Assembly: GCA_963697675.1 (NCBI GenBank)
Contig: CAVOOW010000005.1
Span: 62,001-126,000, forward strand
Source of the DNA: CAVOOW01 sp963697675
GTDB taxonomy: Bacteria; Actinomycetota; Actinomycetes; JACCUZ01
Reading direction: 5' to 3'
Length of the DNA: 64,000 bases
The translations under genes were made by a program, and so were the position numbers. Shown here in pieces: positions 1 through 8,163 of the stretch (its first letter is position 1; the number at the start of each line of letters is the position of its first letter). Below the pieces are notes generated by a model. That model worked only from the letters and a program-made list of their open reading frames with translations. It did no database searches and had not been told where the DNA came from.

Positions 1-264
1 GCCGGCCACACGGTGGCCTGCCTCGACGCCGACCACCCCGGCTTCGGTCAGCAGTTCGACACCAGCGTCGTACGAGCCCACCGTGGTCACCGCCTCGGCC
101 TGCTCCTGAAGATCGAGATGCTGCGCTGGCTAGGCGACATCGAGCCGCAGCTTCGGGTGCTCGACACCTGGAACGCGGCGACGAACGCGCACATGATCGG
201 TGTCAACGAGCAGCTCGGCTACCGCGTCGTTCGCGAGGGCCTGGAGTGGCAGAAGCACCTCTAG
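1..264 (+). CDS. GNAT family N-acetyltransferase, C-terminal part
   Basis: The gene enters from the left edge, so only about 87 C-terminal residues are present. They match the end of a GNAT acetyltransferase: a basic stretch following a Val-Val-Arg segment (RAHRGHRLG, the acetyl-CoA pyrophosphate-binding loop), then a helix, then NAATNAHMIGVNEQLGYRV, which is the usual last strand and helix with the Asn and the Leu-Gly-Tyr signature. The substrate cannot be told from this fragment. It ends tail to tail with the next gene; the two stop codons share a CTAG. The true start lies outside the window. Confidence 0.85.
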   Translation, partial: AGHTVACLDADHPGFGQQFDTSVVRAHRGHRLGLLLKIEMLRWLGDIEPQLRVLDTWNAATNAHMIGVNEQLGYRVVREGLEWQKHL

Positions 265-776
265 GCCGACCTGAGCAACCATCGCTGCTCGCCGTCCACG
301 ATCTCGCCCGTGAGCTCGAGTCCGGCGTCACGAGCGACGCGTTGCGACGCCACGTGGTCGGGATGGATGTCGGCGGCTACCGACCAGCCGGCCCCGCGCA
401 GCCGGGCGACCAGCGAGATCGCGGCCTCACGGGCATAGCCCTGACCCTGGAAGGCCGTGCCCACGACCCACGCGACGAGCGCCGGGCCGGCTTCCGGTCC
501 GGCGGCGGGCAGCGTCGTCTGCAGCTCGCCGACGGCTTGCCCGGACGCCGTGACGCGCATCACCCAGTTGCCCCACACATCAGTGCCGTCATCGGACCGG
601 CGCGTGGCCAGCCGGGCATAGCGTTCCGAGAGCTCCGCGGCGGAACGCGGAGTGCCGCCGGTGAAGACGTGCAGGTCCGGGTCGGCGAGGACGGTGTGCA
701 TCTCCGGCGCATGCGCGGCCGTCACCGGCTCCACGGTGAGCCGCGCCGTGCGCCAGCCCTCGCCCGGGTCCATCAC
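261..776 (-). CDS. GNAT acetyltransferase, RimJ/RimL type
   Basis: A 171-residue single-domain N-acetyltransferase expected to move an acetyl group from acetyl-CoA to a protein N-terminus or small amine. The acetyl-CoA loop is visible as GTAFQGQGYA, and a late DHVASQRVARDAGLELTGE segment is typical of the RimJ/RimL branch. Start is GTG at 776 followed directly by ATG at 773, and either could be used. The start codon lies only about 14 bases from a fragment of a different gene (EamA remnant) reading the other way. Specific substrate unknown. Confidence 0.85.
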   Translation of the reverse strand: MMDPGEGWRTARLTVEPVTAAHAPEMHTVLADPDLHVFTGGTPRSAAELSERYARLATRRSDDGTDVWGNWVMRVTASGQAVGELQTTLPAAGPEAGPALVAWVVGTAFQGQGYAREAAISLVARLRGAGWSVAADIHPDHVASQRVARDAGLELTGEIVDGEQRWLLRSA

Positions 777-789
777 GCGCCGACCCTAG

Positions 790-888
790 TGGCTGGGCTG
801 GGCGCTGCTCGGTGAGACGCCGGCGGGGCTGGCGTTCGCGGGCGGCGCGCTCTGCCTGCTCGGGGTCTACGTCGCGCGGCGGCGCTGA
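790..888 (+). pseudogene. EamA/DMT transporter C-terminal remnant
   Basis: This non-annotated stretch encodes 32 residues ending at TGA 886-888 that read as the last transmembrane helix of an EamA-type drug/metabolite transporter: WALLGETPAGL followed by a Gly/Ala/Leu-rich helix and a GVYVARRR tail. The frame is closed by a TAG at 787-789 immediately upstream and there is no room for the rest of the gene, because the GNAT gene starts at 776 on the other strand. It is therefore the 3' stub of a transporter whose 5' part was lost, probably when the GNAT gene arrived or through a deletion. Confidence 0.7.
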
Positions 889-915
889 TGCCGAGCCGTC
901 GGGCACACTGGCCGC

Positions 916-2403
916 GTGGTCGACGCCCGGAGCCTGCCCGCACCGTGTCTCGTCGTGCTCGTCGGGCCGGGAGCTTCGGGGAAGTCGACATGGGCGGCGG
1001 CGAACTTCGCGACTGACACGATCGTGTCAAGCGATCGGCTGCGTGCGGTCGTGGGCGCCGGCGAGGACGACGTGACGGCGAGCACCGACGCGTTCGCATT
1101 GCTCGATGACATCGTCGCGCGACGCGTCGGCCGGGGCTTGACCACCGTCATCGACACCCTCGGCCTCGACAGCGCTCGCCGACGCGGGTGGCTCGAGCTC
1201 GCGCGAGGGCACGCCATGCCCTGTGTCGCGGTCGCGTTCGACACGCCCGCCGACGAGTGCCGGGCGCGCAACCGGGGGCGGCCCAAGCGCATCCCCGCCG
1301 ACGTCCTGGCCGGACAGCTGCGCAGTTGGCCCGGCATCCGAGACGGGCTGGGCGAGGAAGGCTTCGACCAGGTCCTGACACCCGTTCCCGTACGCGTGGT
1401 TCCGACCGCGTTCGTCGGCGCGTCCGCCGCGGCGCGACGCCAGCAGGAGCGCCCCACGGGGTTGCGGTTCGGGTTGCACATCGGGGAGTTCTCGGCTCCC
1501 GGAGGCGCCGGGGCCACGGCCGGCTGGTTGCGAGAGGTGGCCCTGGCCGCAGAGACCGCGGGGTTCGACGCGATCTACGTCATGGACCACTTCCGGCAGA
1601 TCCCGCAGATCGGCCGGCCGTGGGACGACTTCCTCGAGAGCCATACGACGTTGGCCTACCTCGCTGCCTGCACCACGCGCGTGCAGCTCGGTGCGCTTGT
1701 CAGCGGCATCACCTATCGCAACGTCGCCCACCTCGGGAAGATCGTCGCGACCCTCGACGTGCTCAGCGGTGGCCGGGCGACGTGCGGTCTCGGGCTGGCG
1801 TGGTTCGGCGCCGAACACACCGCTTACGGCTGGCCGTTCCCGCCGGTTGCCGAGCGCTACGCCTTGCTCGAAGACGCGCTCGAGCTGCTCCCGTTGCTCT
1901 GGGGACCGGGCAGCCCGTCCTACCAGGGTCGCGTGCTGACGGTCCCCGAGGCGGTGTGCTATCCGCGGCCGTTGCAGGAACACGTGCGGATGATCGTCGG
2001 CGGCGGCGGAGAGACGCGCACGTTGCGCCTCGCGGCGCAATATGCCGACGCGGCGAACGTCTTCGGTGACGCGGCCGCCGTCCGGCACAAGACCGCCGTG
2101 CTGGAGAAGCACTGCAAGGACGTCGGCCGCGATCCGGCTGAGGTCGTGATGACACACTTGTCGACGACGCTGGTCGGTGCCGATGACACACACCTCGCAG
2201 CGTTCGTCGAGCAACGCCGGCCCCGCCGGCGCAGCGCCGCGTGGTATGCAGCATCGGTGAACGCAGGCACGGTGGACGACCAGGTGGGTCGGTTCCGGGA
2301 GCTGGCCGAAGCCGGGGCCGCGGAGGTCATCGTGCGGCTGCCCGACCTCGACGACCCGAGCAGCCTCGATCGTTTCTCCCGGGTCATCTCGGCCTTCCGA
2401 TGA
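916..2403 (+). CDS. P-loop kinase-like domain fused to LLM-class oxidoreductase
   Basis: A 495-residue two-domain protein. Residues about 10-170 are a small AAA/polynucleotide-kinase-like P-loop domain with a clear Walker A (GPGASGKST) and the SSDRLR segment usual after strand 2 in such kinases. From about residue 184 (GLRFGLHIGEF) to the end it is a luciferase-like (LLM) oxidoreductase of the F420/FMN type, with DAIYVMDHF, LGALVSGITYRN and GGRATCGLGLAWF as family landmarks. The likely chemistry is F420- or flavin-dependent hydride transfer plus a nucleotide-dependent phosphotransfer, substrates unknown. GTG start at 916. Downstream flavoenzyme starts 26 bases later, so the two may be co-transcribed. 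Confidence 0.85.
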   Translation: MVDARSLPAPCLVVLVGPGASGKSTWAAANFATDTIVSSDRLRAVVGAGEDDVTASTDAFALLDDIVARRVGRGLTTVIDTLGLDSARRRGWLELARGHAMPCVAVAFDTPADECRARNRGRPKRIPADVLAGQLRSWPGIRDGLGEEGFDQVLTPVPVRVVPTAFVGASAAARRQQERPTGLRFGLHIGEFSAPGGAGATAGWLREVALAAETAGFDAIYVMDHFRQIPQIGRPWDDFLESHTTLAYLAACTTRVQLGALVSGITYRNVAHLGKIVATLDVLSGGRATCGLGLAWFGAEHTAYGWPFPPVAERYALLEDALELLPLLWGPGSPSYQGRVLTVPEAVCYPRPLQEHVRMIVGGGGETRTLRLAAQYADAANVFGDAAAVRHKTAVLEKHCKDVGRDPAEVVMTHLSTTLVGADDTHLAAFVEQRRPRRRSAAWYAASVNAGTVDDQVGRFRELAEAGAAEVIVRLPDLDDPSSLDRFSRVISAFR

Positions 2404-2428
2404 CAGCATCGACGACAGGAACCCGCAC

Positions 2429-3691
2429 ATGACCGAAGCACTGACCAACTGGGCCCGCAACGTCACCTTCTCGGCCGCTCGCCTCCATCGTCCGGCGAGC
2501 GTCGACGAGCTGCAGCAGGTCGTCGCCGCGAGCAGCCGGCTGCGCGCGCTCGGCACGGGCCACTCGTTCAGCACCGTCGCCGACACGACGGGCGATCTCG
2601 TGTCCGTGATGGACCTGCCCAAGTCCGTCGTCGTCGACCCCGAGCGAGGGACCGCGACCGTGAGCGCAGGCATGTCCTACGGCGCAGTCGCGGGACAGCT
2701 GCATGCCCAGGGCTGGGCGCTGCCCAACCTCGGATCACTGCCGCAGATCTCGGTGGCGGGCGCCTGCGCGACGGGTACACACGGATCAGGGCGGCGACTC
2801 GGCTGCCTCGCCTCCTCGGTGTCCGGTCTCGACTTCGTACGCGCCGACGGAGAGCTGGCCACGTTGAGCCGCCACGACGCCGACTTTTCCGGCGCCGTCG
2901 TTGCGTTGGGCAGCCTGGGCGTCGTGACTGCGGTCACCCTCGACGTCGTACCAACGTTTGATGTCCGCCAGGTTGTCTACAACGGCCTGACGCGGGCCGG
3001 CAGTGGCCGACCGGTTCGACGAGGTGATGGACAGCGCCTACAGCGTCAGCATCTTCACCGACTGGCAGAGCGAGACGACGCGCGTATGGCGCAAGGAGCG
3101 GGTCGGCTCGGGCGGCGCGACCTCGATCCCGACTGGCTCGGTGCGACCGCGGCAACGGTGGCCGACAACCCCGTGCCGGGCGTGGACGCGGACAACGCCA
3201 CCGAACAGCTCGGGGTTGCCGGCGCGTGGCACGAGCGGCTGCCGCACTTCCGCCTCAACTTCACCCCGAGCAACGGTGACGAGCTGCAGTCGGAGTATCT
3301 GGTCGCCCGCGAGCACGGTGCCGCCGCGTTCGAGGCGCTCGACCGCGTCCGCGACCGGGTCGCGCCCGCACTGCAGATCTGCGAGATCCGCAGCATCGCC
3401 GCCGACAACCTCTGGCTGAGCATGGCGCAGGGCCGGGACTCCGTCGCGCTGCACTTCACCTGGTTCGACGACGTTGCGGCGGCGACCGCCGCGGTCGGCG
3501 CTGTCGAGCAGGCGCTCGAGCCGTTCGCGCCCCGCCCGCACTGGGGCAAGCTGTTCACGATCACACCCGAGGTGGTGCGGGATCGGTACGACCTGTTGCC
3601 CGACTTCCAGCGGCTCCGGCGGCGGCTCGATCCGGCGAACAAGCTCGGCAACGAGTTCGTCGACCGGTTCCTGGGCGAGCCGGGAAACTAG
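2429..3691 (+). CDS. FAD-linked alditol oxidase-like protein, two compensating frameshifts
   Basis: About 420 residues of a VAO-type FAD oxidase of the alditol/D-arabinono-lactone oxidase group, which oxidises a polyol or sugar lactone with O2. N-terminal FAD half: GTGHSFS, AGMSYGAVAGQL, PNLGSLPQISVAGACATGTHGSG (the His is the usual covalent-FAD position). C-terminal half contains HWGKLF and RRRLDPANKLGNEFV, which is diagnostic of this family. Between about 2998 and 3112 the frame is wrong: the sensible protein (FDEVMDSAYSVSIFTDW) lies in another frame, entered by +1 and left by -1. With both corrected, the gene is full length. Confidence 0.8.
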   Translation: MTEALTNWARNVTFSAARLHRPASVDELQQVVAASSRLRALGTGHSFSTVADTTGDLVSVMDLPKSVVVDPERGTATVSAGMSYGAVAGQLHAQGWALPNLGSLPQISVAGACATGTHGSGRRLGCLASSVSGLDFVRADGELATLSRHDADFSGAVVALGSLGVVTAVTLDVVPTFDVRQVVYNGLTRAGSGRPVRRGDGQRLQRQHLHRLAERDDARMAQGAGRLGRRDLDPDWLGATAATVADNPVPGVDADNATEQLGVAGAWHERLPHFRLNFTPSNGDELQSEYLVAREHGAAAFEALDRVRDRVAPALQICEIRSIAADNLWLSMAQGRDSVALHFTWFDDVAAATAAVGAVEQALEPFAPRPHWGKLFTITPEVVRDRYDLLPDFQRLRRRLDPANKLGNEFVDRFLGEPGN

Positions 3692-3728
3692 GTGGGACTT
3701 GTCGGCGAGGACCAGTACCTTCGCCCGC

Positions 3729-4535
3729 ATGGCTGCTGAACTGAACTACCTCGACCATCTCGCCCGCGAGTCGACGCGGTTCGCGAACGCACTGCGCGAC
3801 GCGCCTTCCGACACCCGGGTGCCCACCTGCCCTGACTGGGACGCCGACGACCTGCTCTGGCACCTCGCCGAGGTGCAGTGGAACTGGGGGACGATCGTTC
3901 GCGAGAACATCACCGAGACCGAACAGGCCAACAAGCTCGAAGCCCCCAGCCGGCCGAGTGACCGGGCAGGGCTGATGGCCTTCTTCGACCAGGCCAGCAG
4001 TGATCTGGGAGCGGCACTGGCCGGGTCGGCGCCTGAGACACCCGCCTGGACCTGGGCCGACGAGCAGACCGTGGGCTTCATCCGGCGACGTCAGGCCCAC
4101 GAGGCACTCATCCATCGCATCGACGCCGAGGTGACCGCCGGAGAGCGCACGCCGATGGACACCGCGCTGTCGGTCGACGGCGTGGACGAGGTGCTGCGGG
4201 TGATGTACGGCGGTGTGCCGCCCTGGGGCACGTTCACGCCGTCCCCCGACCAGACGGTCCGGGTGCGCGCGACAGACACGGGCGACACCTGGCTGCTGAC
4301 GCTGGGTGTGTTCAGCGGCACCGACCCGGACGACGGCACCGTCCTCGAGGACGAGGGCGACATGCGCATCGCGGCCACCGACCCCGGTGGCCCGGCGGCC
4401 GCCGAGCTGGCGGGCAGCGCCGTCGACCTCGACTGCTGGCTGTGGCACCGCCCGACCTACGGCGAGGTCCGTCGCACGGGTGACGAGCAGGTGCTCGCGG
4501 CTCTGGACGCCGCCATCGCGCCCGGCATCAACTGA
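3729..4535 (+). CDS. Maleylpyruvate isomerase family mycothiol-dependent enzyme
   Basis: A 268-residue protein of the MDMPI/DinB-like family. The N-terminal four-helix part shows the family signature VPTCPDWDADDLLWHLAEVQWNW with metal-binding His, and RRQAHEALIHRIDAE supplies the further His/Glu positions. The C-terminal domain (from about residue 160) is the usual small alpha/beta cap ending in a CWLWHR segment. Members use mycothiol, the actinobacterial thiol, for isomerase or S-transfer reactions; the actual substrate here is unknown. ATG at 3729 is preferred because it precedes the conserved N-terminus. It begins 37 bases after the alditol-oxidase-like gene. Confidence 0.85.
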   Translation: MAAELNYLDHLARESTRFANALRDAPSDTRVPTCPDWDADDLLWHLAEVQWNWGTIVRENITETEQANKLEAPSRPSDRAGLMAFFDQASSDLGAALAGSAPETPAWTWADEQTVGFIRRRQAHEALIHRIDAEVTAGERTPMDTALSVDGVDEVLRVMYGGVPPWGTFTPSPDQTVRVRATDTGDTWLLTLGVFSGTDPDDGTVLEDEGDMRIAATDPGGPAAAELAGSAVDLDCWLWHRPTYGEVRRTGDEQVLAALDAAIAPGIN

Positions 4536-4556
4536 GCGGCTCCCGCGGATGCCGGC

Positions 4557-5699
4557 TCAGACCGGGGGTAGGCCGAGCGCGGCCTCGACCCGGCTGAGGC
4601 TCTCGATCTCGTCCGACCCCGCGGCCCGGAGCAGGTCGATCGCCGCCGCGCGCAGCTGTCCCACGATCATGACCACCGGCAGCGGTTCGCCGACGGTGAG
4701 CAGGTGACGAGCGGACCGCATCGCGTCGAGTGCCAGCTCCTCCCCCTGCTCGGCGTGGCGCTCGGCCGCGTCCTCGTCCCCGATCAGGTCGGCGGTCATC
4801 GCGTCGTCGACCGAGCGCACGGCGGCGGCGAGCGTCCGCATCGCGGCGACAAGTTGGGGCGGCGGTTGCGCGGGCAGCCGGCTGAGACCGACTGCGGCGC
4901 GGGCGAGCACGCGCATGTTGCGCACGAGAAAGTCCAGCGGAGCCATGGCCTCCTCGACGGTGACGACACGGGTGAGCCGTCGCCGCCGGTGCACATCGAC
5001 CCAGAGCGCCTCCCGGGCGGCCAGCACCGCCTCACGCAGGCGGGCGACCAGCAGGTCGGCTCCGCGGGCGCGAACCAGCGCCGCCCGGGCCCCGGCCTCG
5101 TCGTGACGCTCGAGCGCGCCGGCGGCATCCTCGATGACGCCCGCGACCTCCGCGAAGATCAGGTGCGCCTGGGCGGCCAGCTCGGCGAGCGGGTTGCGCG
5201 GCCGGGCGAGCTGGTTCGCGAGCAGCGCGACTCCCCCGCCGACCAGCGCGTCGACGAAGCGGAAGGGCACACCCGCGTCTGTCGGCGGCGCCACCACGGC
5301 GACATACAGGGCGGAGACCGCCATCTGCACCCGCACGACGGTGCTCGCGCCGATGGCCACCGTGACAGTCAGCGTCACCAGGATGATGGTGAAGATGGTC
5401 AGGGTCGTTCGAGGTCCGAGCGCCTGGGCCACGATGTCGGCGACCAGCACCCCGCCGGCAACTCCGAGCACCACCTCGACGGCTCGCAGGGTTCGCTGCC
5501 CGCGGGCCTGACCCAGGACGATGAGGGCCGCTGCGGGCGCGAAGAACGGTTGCGGATGGTCGAGCAGCCGCGTGGCGATCAGCCAGGCGATGGTCGCCGC
5601 GGCTGTGGCTTCCAGGATCGAGCCCCAGCCGTCGCGCAGCCGCGACCACGCAGCGGCGACCCACCCGGCGCTGCGGAACTGCCCCGTACGCGTGACCAT
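4557..5699 (-). CDS. FUSC-family inner-membrane transporter-like protein
   Basis: A 380-residue membrane protein with about five hydrophobic segments in the first 180 residues (WLIATRLLDHPQPFFAPAAAL, then VVLGVAGGVLVADIVAQALG, IFTIILVTLTVTVAIG, VSALYVAVVAPP) followed by a long cytoplasmic helical half rich in Ala, Arg and Glu. This is the architecture of FUSC/aromatic-acid-exporter proteins, a single half-size unit. Proteins of this group are associated with efflux of organic acids or aromatics; the substrate is not evident. It converges on the MDMPI gene and is divergent from the thioesterase gene. Confidence 0.8.
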   Translation of the reverse strand: MVTRTGQFRSAGWVAAAWSRLRDGWGSILEATAAATIAWLIATRLLDHPQPFFAPAAALIVLGQARGQRTLRAVEVVLGVAGGVLVADIVAQALGPRTTLTIFTIILVTLTVTVAIGASTVVRVQMAVSALYVAVVAPPTDAGVPFRFVDALVGGGVALLANQLARPRNPLAELAAQAHLIFAEVAGVIEDAAGALERHDEAGARAALVRARGADLLVARLREAVLAAREALWVDVHRRRRLTRVVTVEEAMAPLDFLVRNMRVLARAAVGLSRLPAQPPPQLVAAMRTLAAAVRSVDDAMTADLIGDEDAAERHAEQGEELALDAMRSARHLLTVGEPLPVVMIVGQLRAAAIDLLRAAGSDEIESLSRVEAALGLPPV

Positions 5700-5776
5700 G
5701 AGGCGATCATCGCGCAGCCGGCCGCTCCGACCGACGACGACGTGCTGCGCTGGTCGATCTCGTAGGCTCTGCGGTC

Positions 5777-6175
5777 GTGACCGCCGTGTTCAGCCACCCC
5801 ATCGTCGTGCGCTATCACGAGATGGACATGCAGGGCGTCGTCTTCAACATGTGGTACCTCGCCTACTTCGACGAGGCGATGAGCGCCTTCATCGAGGCCA
5901 ACGACCTTGCCTACACGGCGCTGCAGGACGACGGGTTCGACGTCCAGCTCGTGCACCTCGACGTCGACTGGACCGCCAGCCTGCGTTTCGGCGAGGCGGC
6001 CGACGTGACCGTCGAGGTCGCGAACGTCGGCAACACGAGCTTCGCGCTCGACTTCGCCGTCCGCCAGGGCGGGCGCCCTGTGTGCACGGCCCACATCGTG
6101 TATGTCTGCGTCGCGCTGGACGGCGGAGGCAAGCAGGCGCTCCCCGCACCGTTGCGCGCCGCTCTGACGGCCTAG
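5777..6175 (+). CDS. Acyl-CoA thioesterase, 4-hydroxybenzoyl-CoA thioesterase type
   Basis: A 132-residue hotdog-fold thioesterase that hydrolyses an acyl- or aroyl-CoA. The signature is RYHEMDMQGVVFNMWYLAYF, with the catalytic acidic residue in the usual place before G-V-V and the following aromatic run; the second half (VEVANVGNTSF, VYVCV) fits the hotdog beta-strands. GTG start at 5777, 77 bases from the divergent FUSC gene. It overlaps the stop of the MFS gene on the other strand by four bases. Substrate specificity cannot be told. Confidence 0.85.
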   Translation: MTAVFSHPIVVRYHEMDMQGVVFNMWYLAYFDEAMSAFIEANDLAYTALQDDGFDVQLVHLDVDWTASLRFGEAADVTVEVANVGNTSFALDFAVRQGGRPVCTAHIVYVCVALDGGGKQALPAPLRAALTA

Positions 6176-7626
6176 CAGTCAGCCGTCACGAGGACGTGCT
6201 CCTCGGACTGCTCAACCGGACCAGCGGCGGTCGAGGTGCGCAGCAGTGCGCCACCCAGCACACCGGCGGTCGCCGCAAAGATCGCGCCGACGACGAACGC
6301 CAGGTGATATCCACCGTTGAGCGCTGCGAGGGCATCGGCACCCGAAGCAGCGAGGTGGTCGGATCGCGCAGCCGCCAGGCTGGCCAGGACCGCGAGCCCC
6401 AGAGCGCCGCCCATCATGAATGACGTGTTGACCACTCCGGACGCAAGCCCCGACTCGCTCGGGTCCACGTCGCTCATCGCGGCAAGCAGCACGGGGTTGA
6501 ACGCCATACCTGCGCCGAAGCCGAGCAAGAGCATGCTGGGCAGCACGTCGACGACGAAGTTGCCATCGACGGGAGCACGCGCGAACAGGACCAGCCCGGC
6601 CGCGGCGATCAGCAGCCCGGTCGCCAGCGGCCCGCGCAGGCCGAAGCGCATCACGAGCTTGGCGGACAGGCCGAGTGAGAAGGCCCCCATGATCAGGTTG
6701 GCCGGCAGGAAGGAGAGCCCGACCTGCAGCGGGGTGTAGCCGAGCACGAGCTGCAGGTAGAGGGCCGAGAGGAAGAACCACGCGAACATCGCGGCCGCCC
6801 AGAGAACGCCCACGACGTTGGAGACGGCGACGTTGCGCAGGCGGAACACCCGCAGGGGTACGAGCGGCGCGGCGACCCGGGACTCGATGACGAGGAAGGC
6901 CGCGAGCAGCGCGATCGCTGCGCTGAGCAGCCCGACGGTCTGGCCGGACAGCCAGCCCTGCTGGTTGCCGTTGACGATCGCATAGACGGCGAGCATCAGC
7001 GCGCCCGTCACGGTCACGGCGCCGGCCACGTCGATGCGTCCGTTCCCCGCCTGGCCTGGTGTGGGCGGCAGCACCACCACGGTCAACACGCAGACCGCGA
7101 TCCCGACGGGAACGTTGACCAGGAAGATCCAGTGCCAGTCGAGCAGGTCCGTCAACACGCCACCGAGCAGCACGCCGAGGCTGCCGCCTCCGGCCGCAAC
7201 GAAGCCGATGACACCCATCGCCTTCGCGCGATCGGCAGCCTCGGTGAACAGGTTCATGACCAGCGACAACGCGACTGCCGCGACGACAGCGCCGCCAACA
7301 CCCTGCACCGCACGGGCGGCGATCAGGAAGTGCTGCGAGCCGGCCAGCCCGCACGCGACCGAGGCAACCGTGAACAGCCCGATGCCGATCAGGAACATCC
7401 TGCGGTGTCCGAACAGGTCACCCAGCCGCCCACCGAGGAGCAGGAAACCGCCGAACGTCAGCAGGTAGGCGTTCACGACCCAGGCCAGCGAGGACGCGGA
7501 GAAATCGAGGTCCTGCCTGATCGACGGCAGGGCAACGTTCACGATCGTCGTGTCGAGCACGATCATCAGGTTGCCCAGGCACAGCACCAGCAGGGCCAGC
7601 CAGCGGGTGCGGTTGTCCACGGTCAT
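6172..7626 (-). CDS. MFS multidrug exporter, DHA2 (14-TM, EmrB/QacA) type
   Basis: A 484-residue proton-drug antiporter. The family D1 motif is seen near the N-terminus (LDTTIVNVALPSI), motif A as LGGRLGDLFGHRRMF, and motif C-like GGSLGVLLGG in helix 5; hydrophobic segments are compatible with 14 helices. ATG at 7626 is chosen because the MTVDNRTRW start leads straight into helix 1, while the open frame upstream is non-coding. About 55 bases upstream sits a CGATGAGTT-N13-GGGTCT element shared with the SigG-like regulon, so the exporter is probably induced by that ECF factor. Confidence 0.9.
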   Translation of the reverse strand: MTVDNRTRWLALLVLCLGNLMIVLDTTIVNVALPSIRQDLDFSASSLAWVVNAYLLTFGGFLLLGGRLGDLFGHRRMFLIGIGLFTVASVACGLAGSQHFLIAARAVQGVGGAVVAAVALSLVMNLFTEAADRAKAMGVIGFVAAGGGSLGVLLGGVLTDLLDWHWIFLVNVPVGIAVCVLTVVVLPPTPGQAGNGRIDVAGAVTVTGALMLAVYAIVNGNQQGWLSGQTVGLLSAAIALLAAFLVIESRVAAPLVPLRVFRLRNVAVSNVVGVLWAAAMFAWFFLSALYLQLVLGYTPLQVGLSFLPANLIMGAFSLGLSAKLVMRFGLRGPLATGLLIAAAGLVLFARAPVDGNFVVDVLPSMLLLGFGAGMAFNPVLLAAMSDVDPSESGLASGVVNTSFMMGGALGLAVLASLAAARSDHLAASGADALAALNGGYHLAFVVGAIFAATAGVLGGALLRTSTAAGPVEQSEEHVLVTADC

Positions 7627-7680
7627 GAGCTTCTCGTCTCGTGTCGGGTTGTCGGCCGATGAAGGCCGTCTCACCCACAA

Positions 7681-7708
7681 AGACCCGCCGAAGACACGAA
7701 ACTCATCG
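7681..7708 (-). promoter_or_regulatory. Putative SigG-type ECF promoter of the MFS exporter
   Basis: On the minus strand CGATGAGTT (7700-7708) is followed after exactly 13 bases by GGGTCT (7681-7686). The same two blocks with the same spacing occur upstream of the sigma-factor gene, its divergent VOC gene and the DUF5999 gene. The element ends about 55 bases before the MFS start codon and begins just after the VOC stop codon. Confidence 0.6.
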
Positions 7709-7709
7709 G

Positions 7710-8078
7710 TCAGGTGGCTTGGGTGAGGCCGATCACGTGGCCCTCGGGGTCGAGGAACTGGCCGAGCACGATGCCCTCCATGATCTTCTCCGGCCCCATC
7801 ACCCGCGTACCGCCGAGGCTCTCGGCCTTCGCCAGCGCGGCCTCCACGTCGGGCACCTCGACATAGAACGTGACGTGGCCCGGGTAGCCCTCCGGCCCGC
7901 CTCCGACGCCGCCGCCGATGCCGATGCCTTCGGCGTTGAGGTTCCCCTCGCGCATCACCACGCCGTAGCCCATCGGGTTGTTCCCGTCGATCTCCCAGCC
8001 GAACAGCTCGGAGAAATAGGCGTGCAGCTTCGGACCGTCGGTCCCGATGACCTCGAAGTGGACTACCGGGTTGCCCAT
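7710..8078 (-). CDS. VOC (glyoxalase/bleomycin-resistance fold) protein
   Basis: A 122-residue protein of the vicinal-oxygen-chelate superfamily. Two beta-alpha-beta-beta-beta modules are visible: VVHFEVIGTDGPKLHAYF / FGWEID and HVTFYVEVPDVEAAL / GHVIGLTQ, the second ending in the D-P-E-G-H motif that carries a metal-binding His/Glu in active members. Start at 8078 rather than 8084: an AGGAG lies 7 bases before the inner ATG but only 1 base before the outer one. It precedes the MFS gene on the same strand but a putative promoter lies between. Function unknown. Confidence 0.85.
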   Translation of the reverse strand: MGNPVVHFEVIGTDGPKLHAYFSELFGWEIDGNNPMGYGVVMREGNLNAEGIGIGGGVGGGPEGYPGHVTFYVEVPDVEAALAKAESLGGTRVMGPEKIMEGIVLGQFLDPEGHVIGLTQAT

Positions 8079-8163
8079 CGTCATGCTCCTCTGCTCGGTG
8101 CCGGCACTTCCGAAAGATAGGCTGCCTGGCTCCGGTCGCGCCAGACGAGCGAGGTGACTGCGG

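Noticed and set aside
1027..2673. Long antisense frame across the kinase/LLM fusion gene
   Set aside because: Its translation has no family features and it mirrors the G/C-rich third positions of the real gene.
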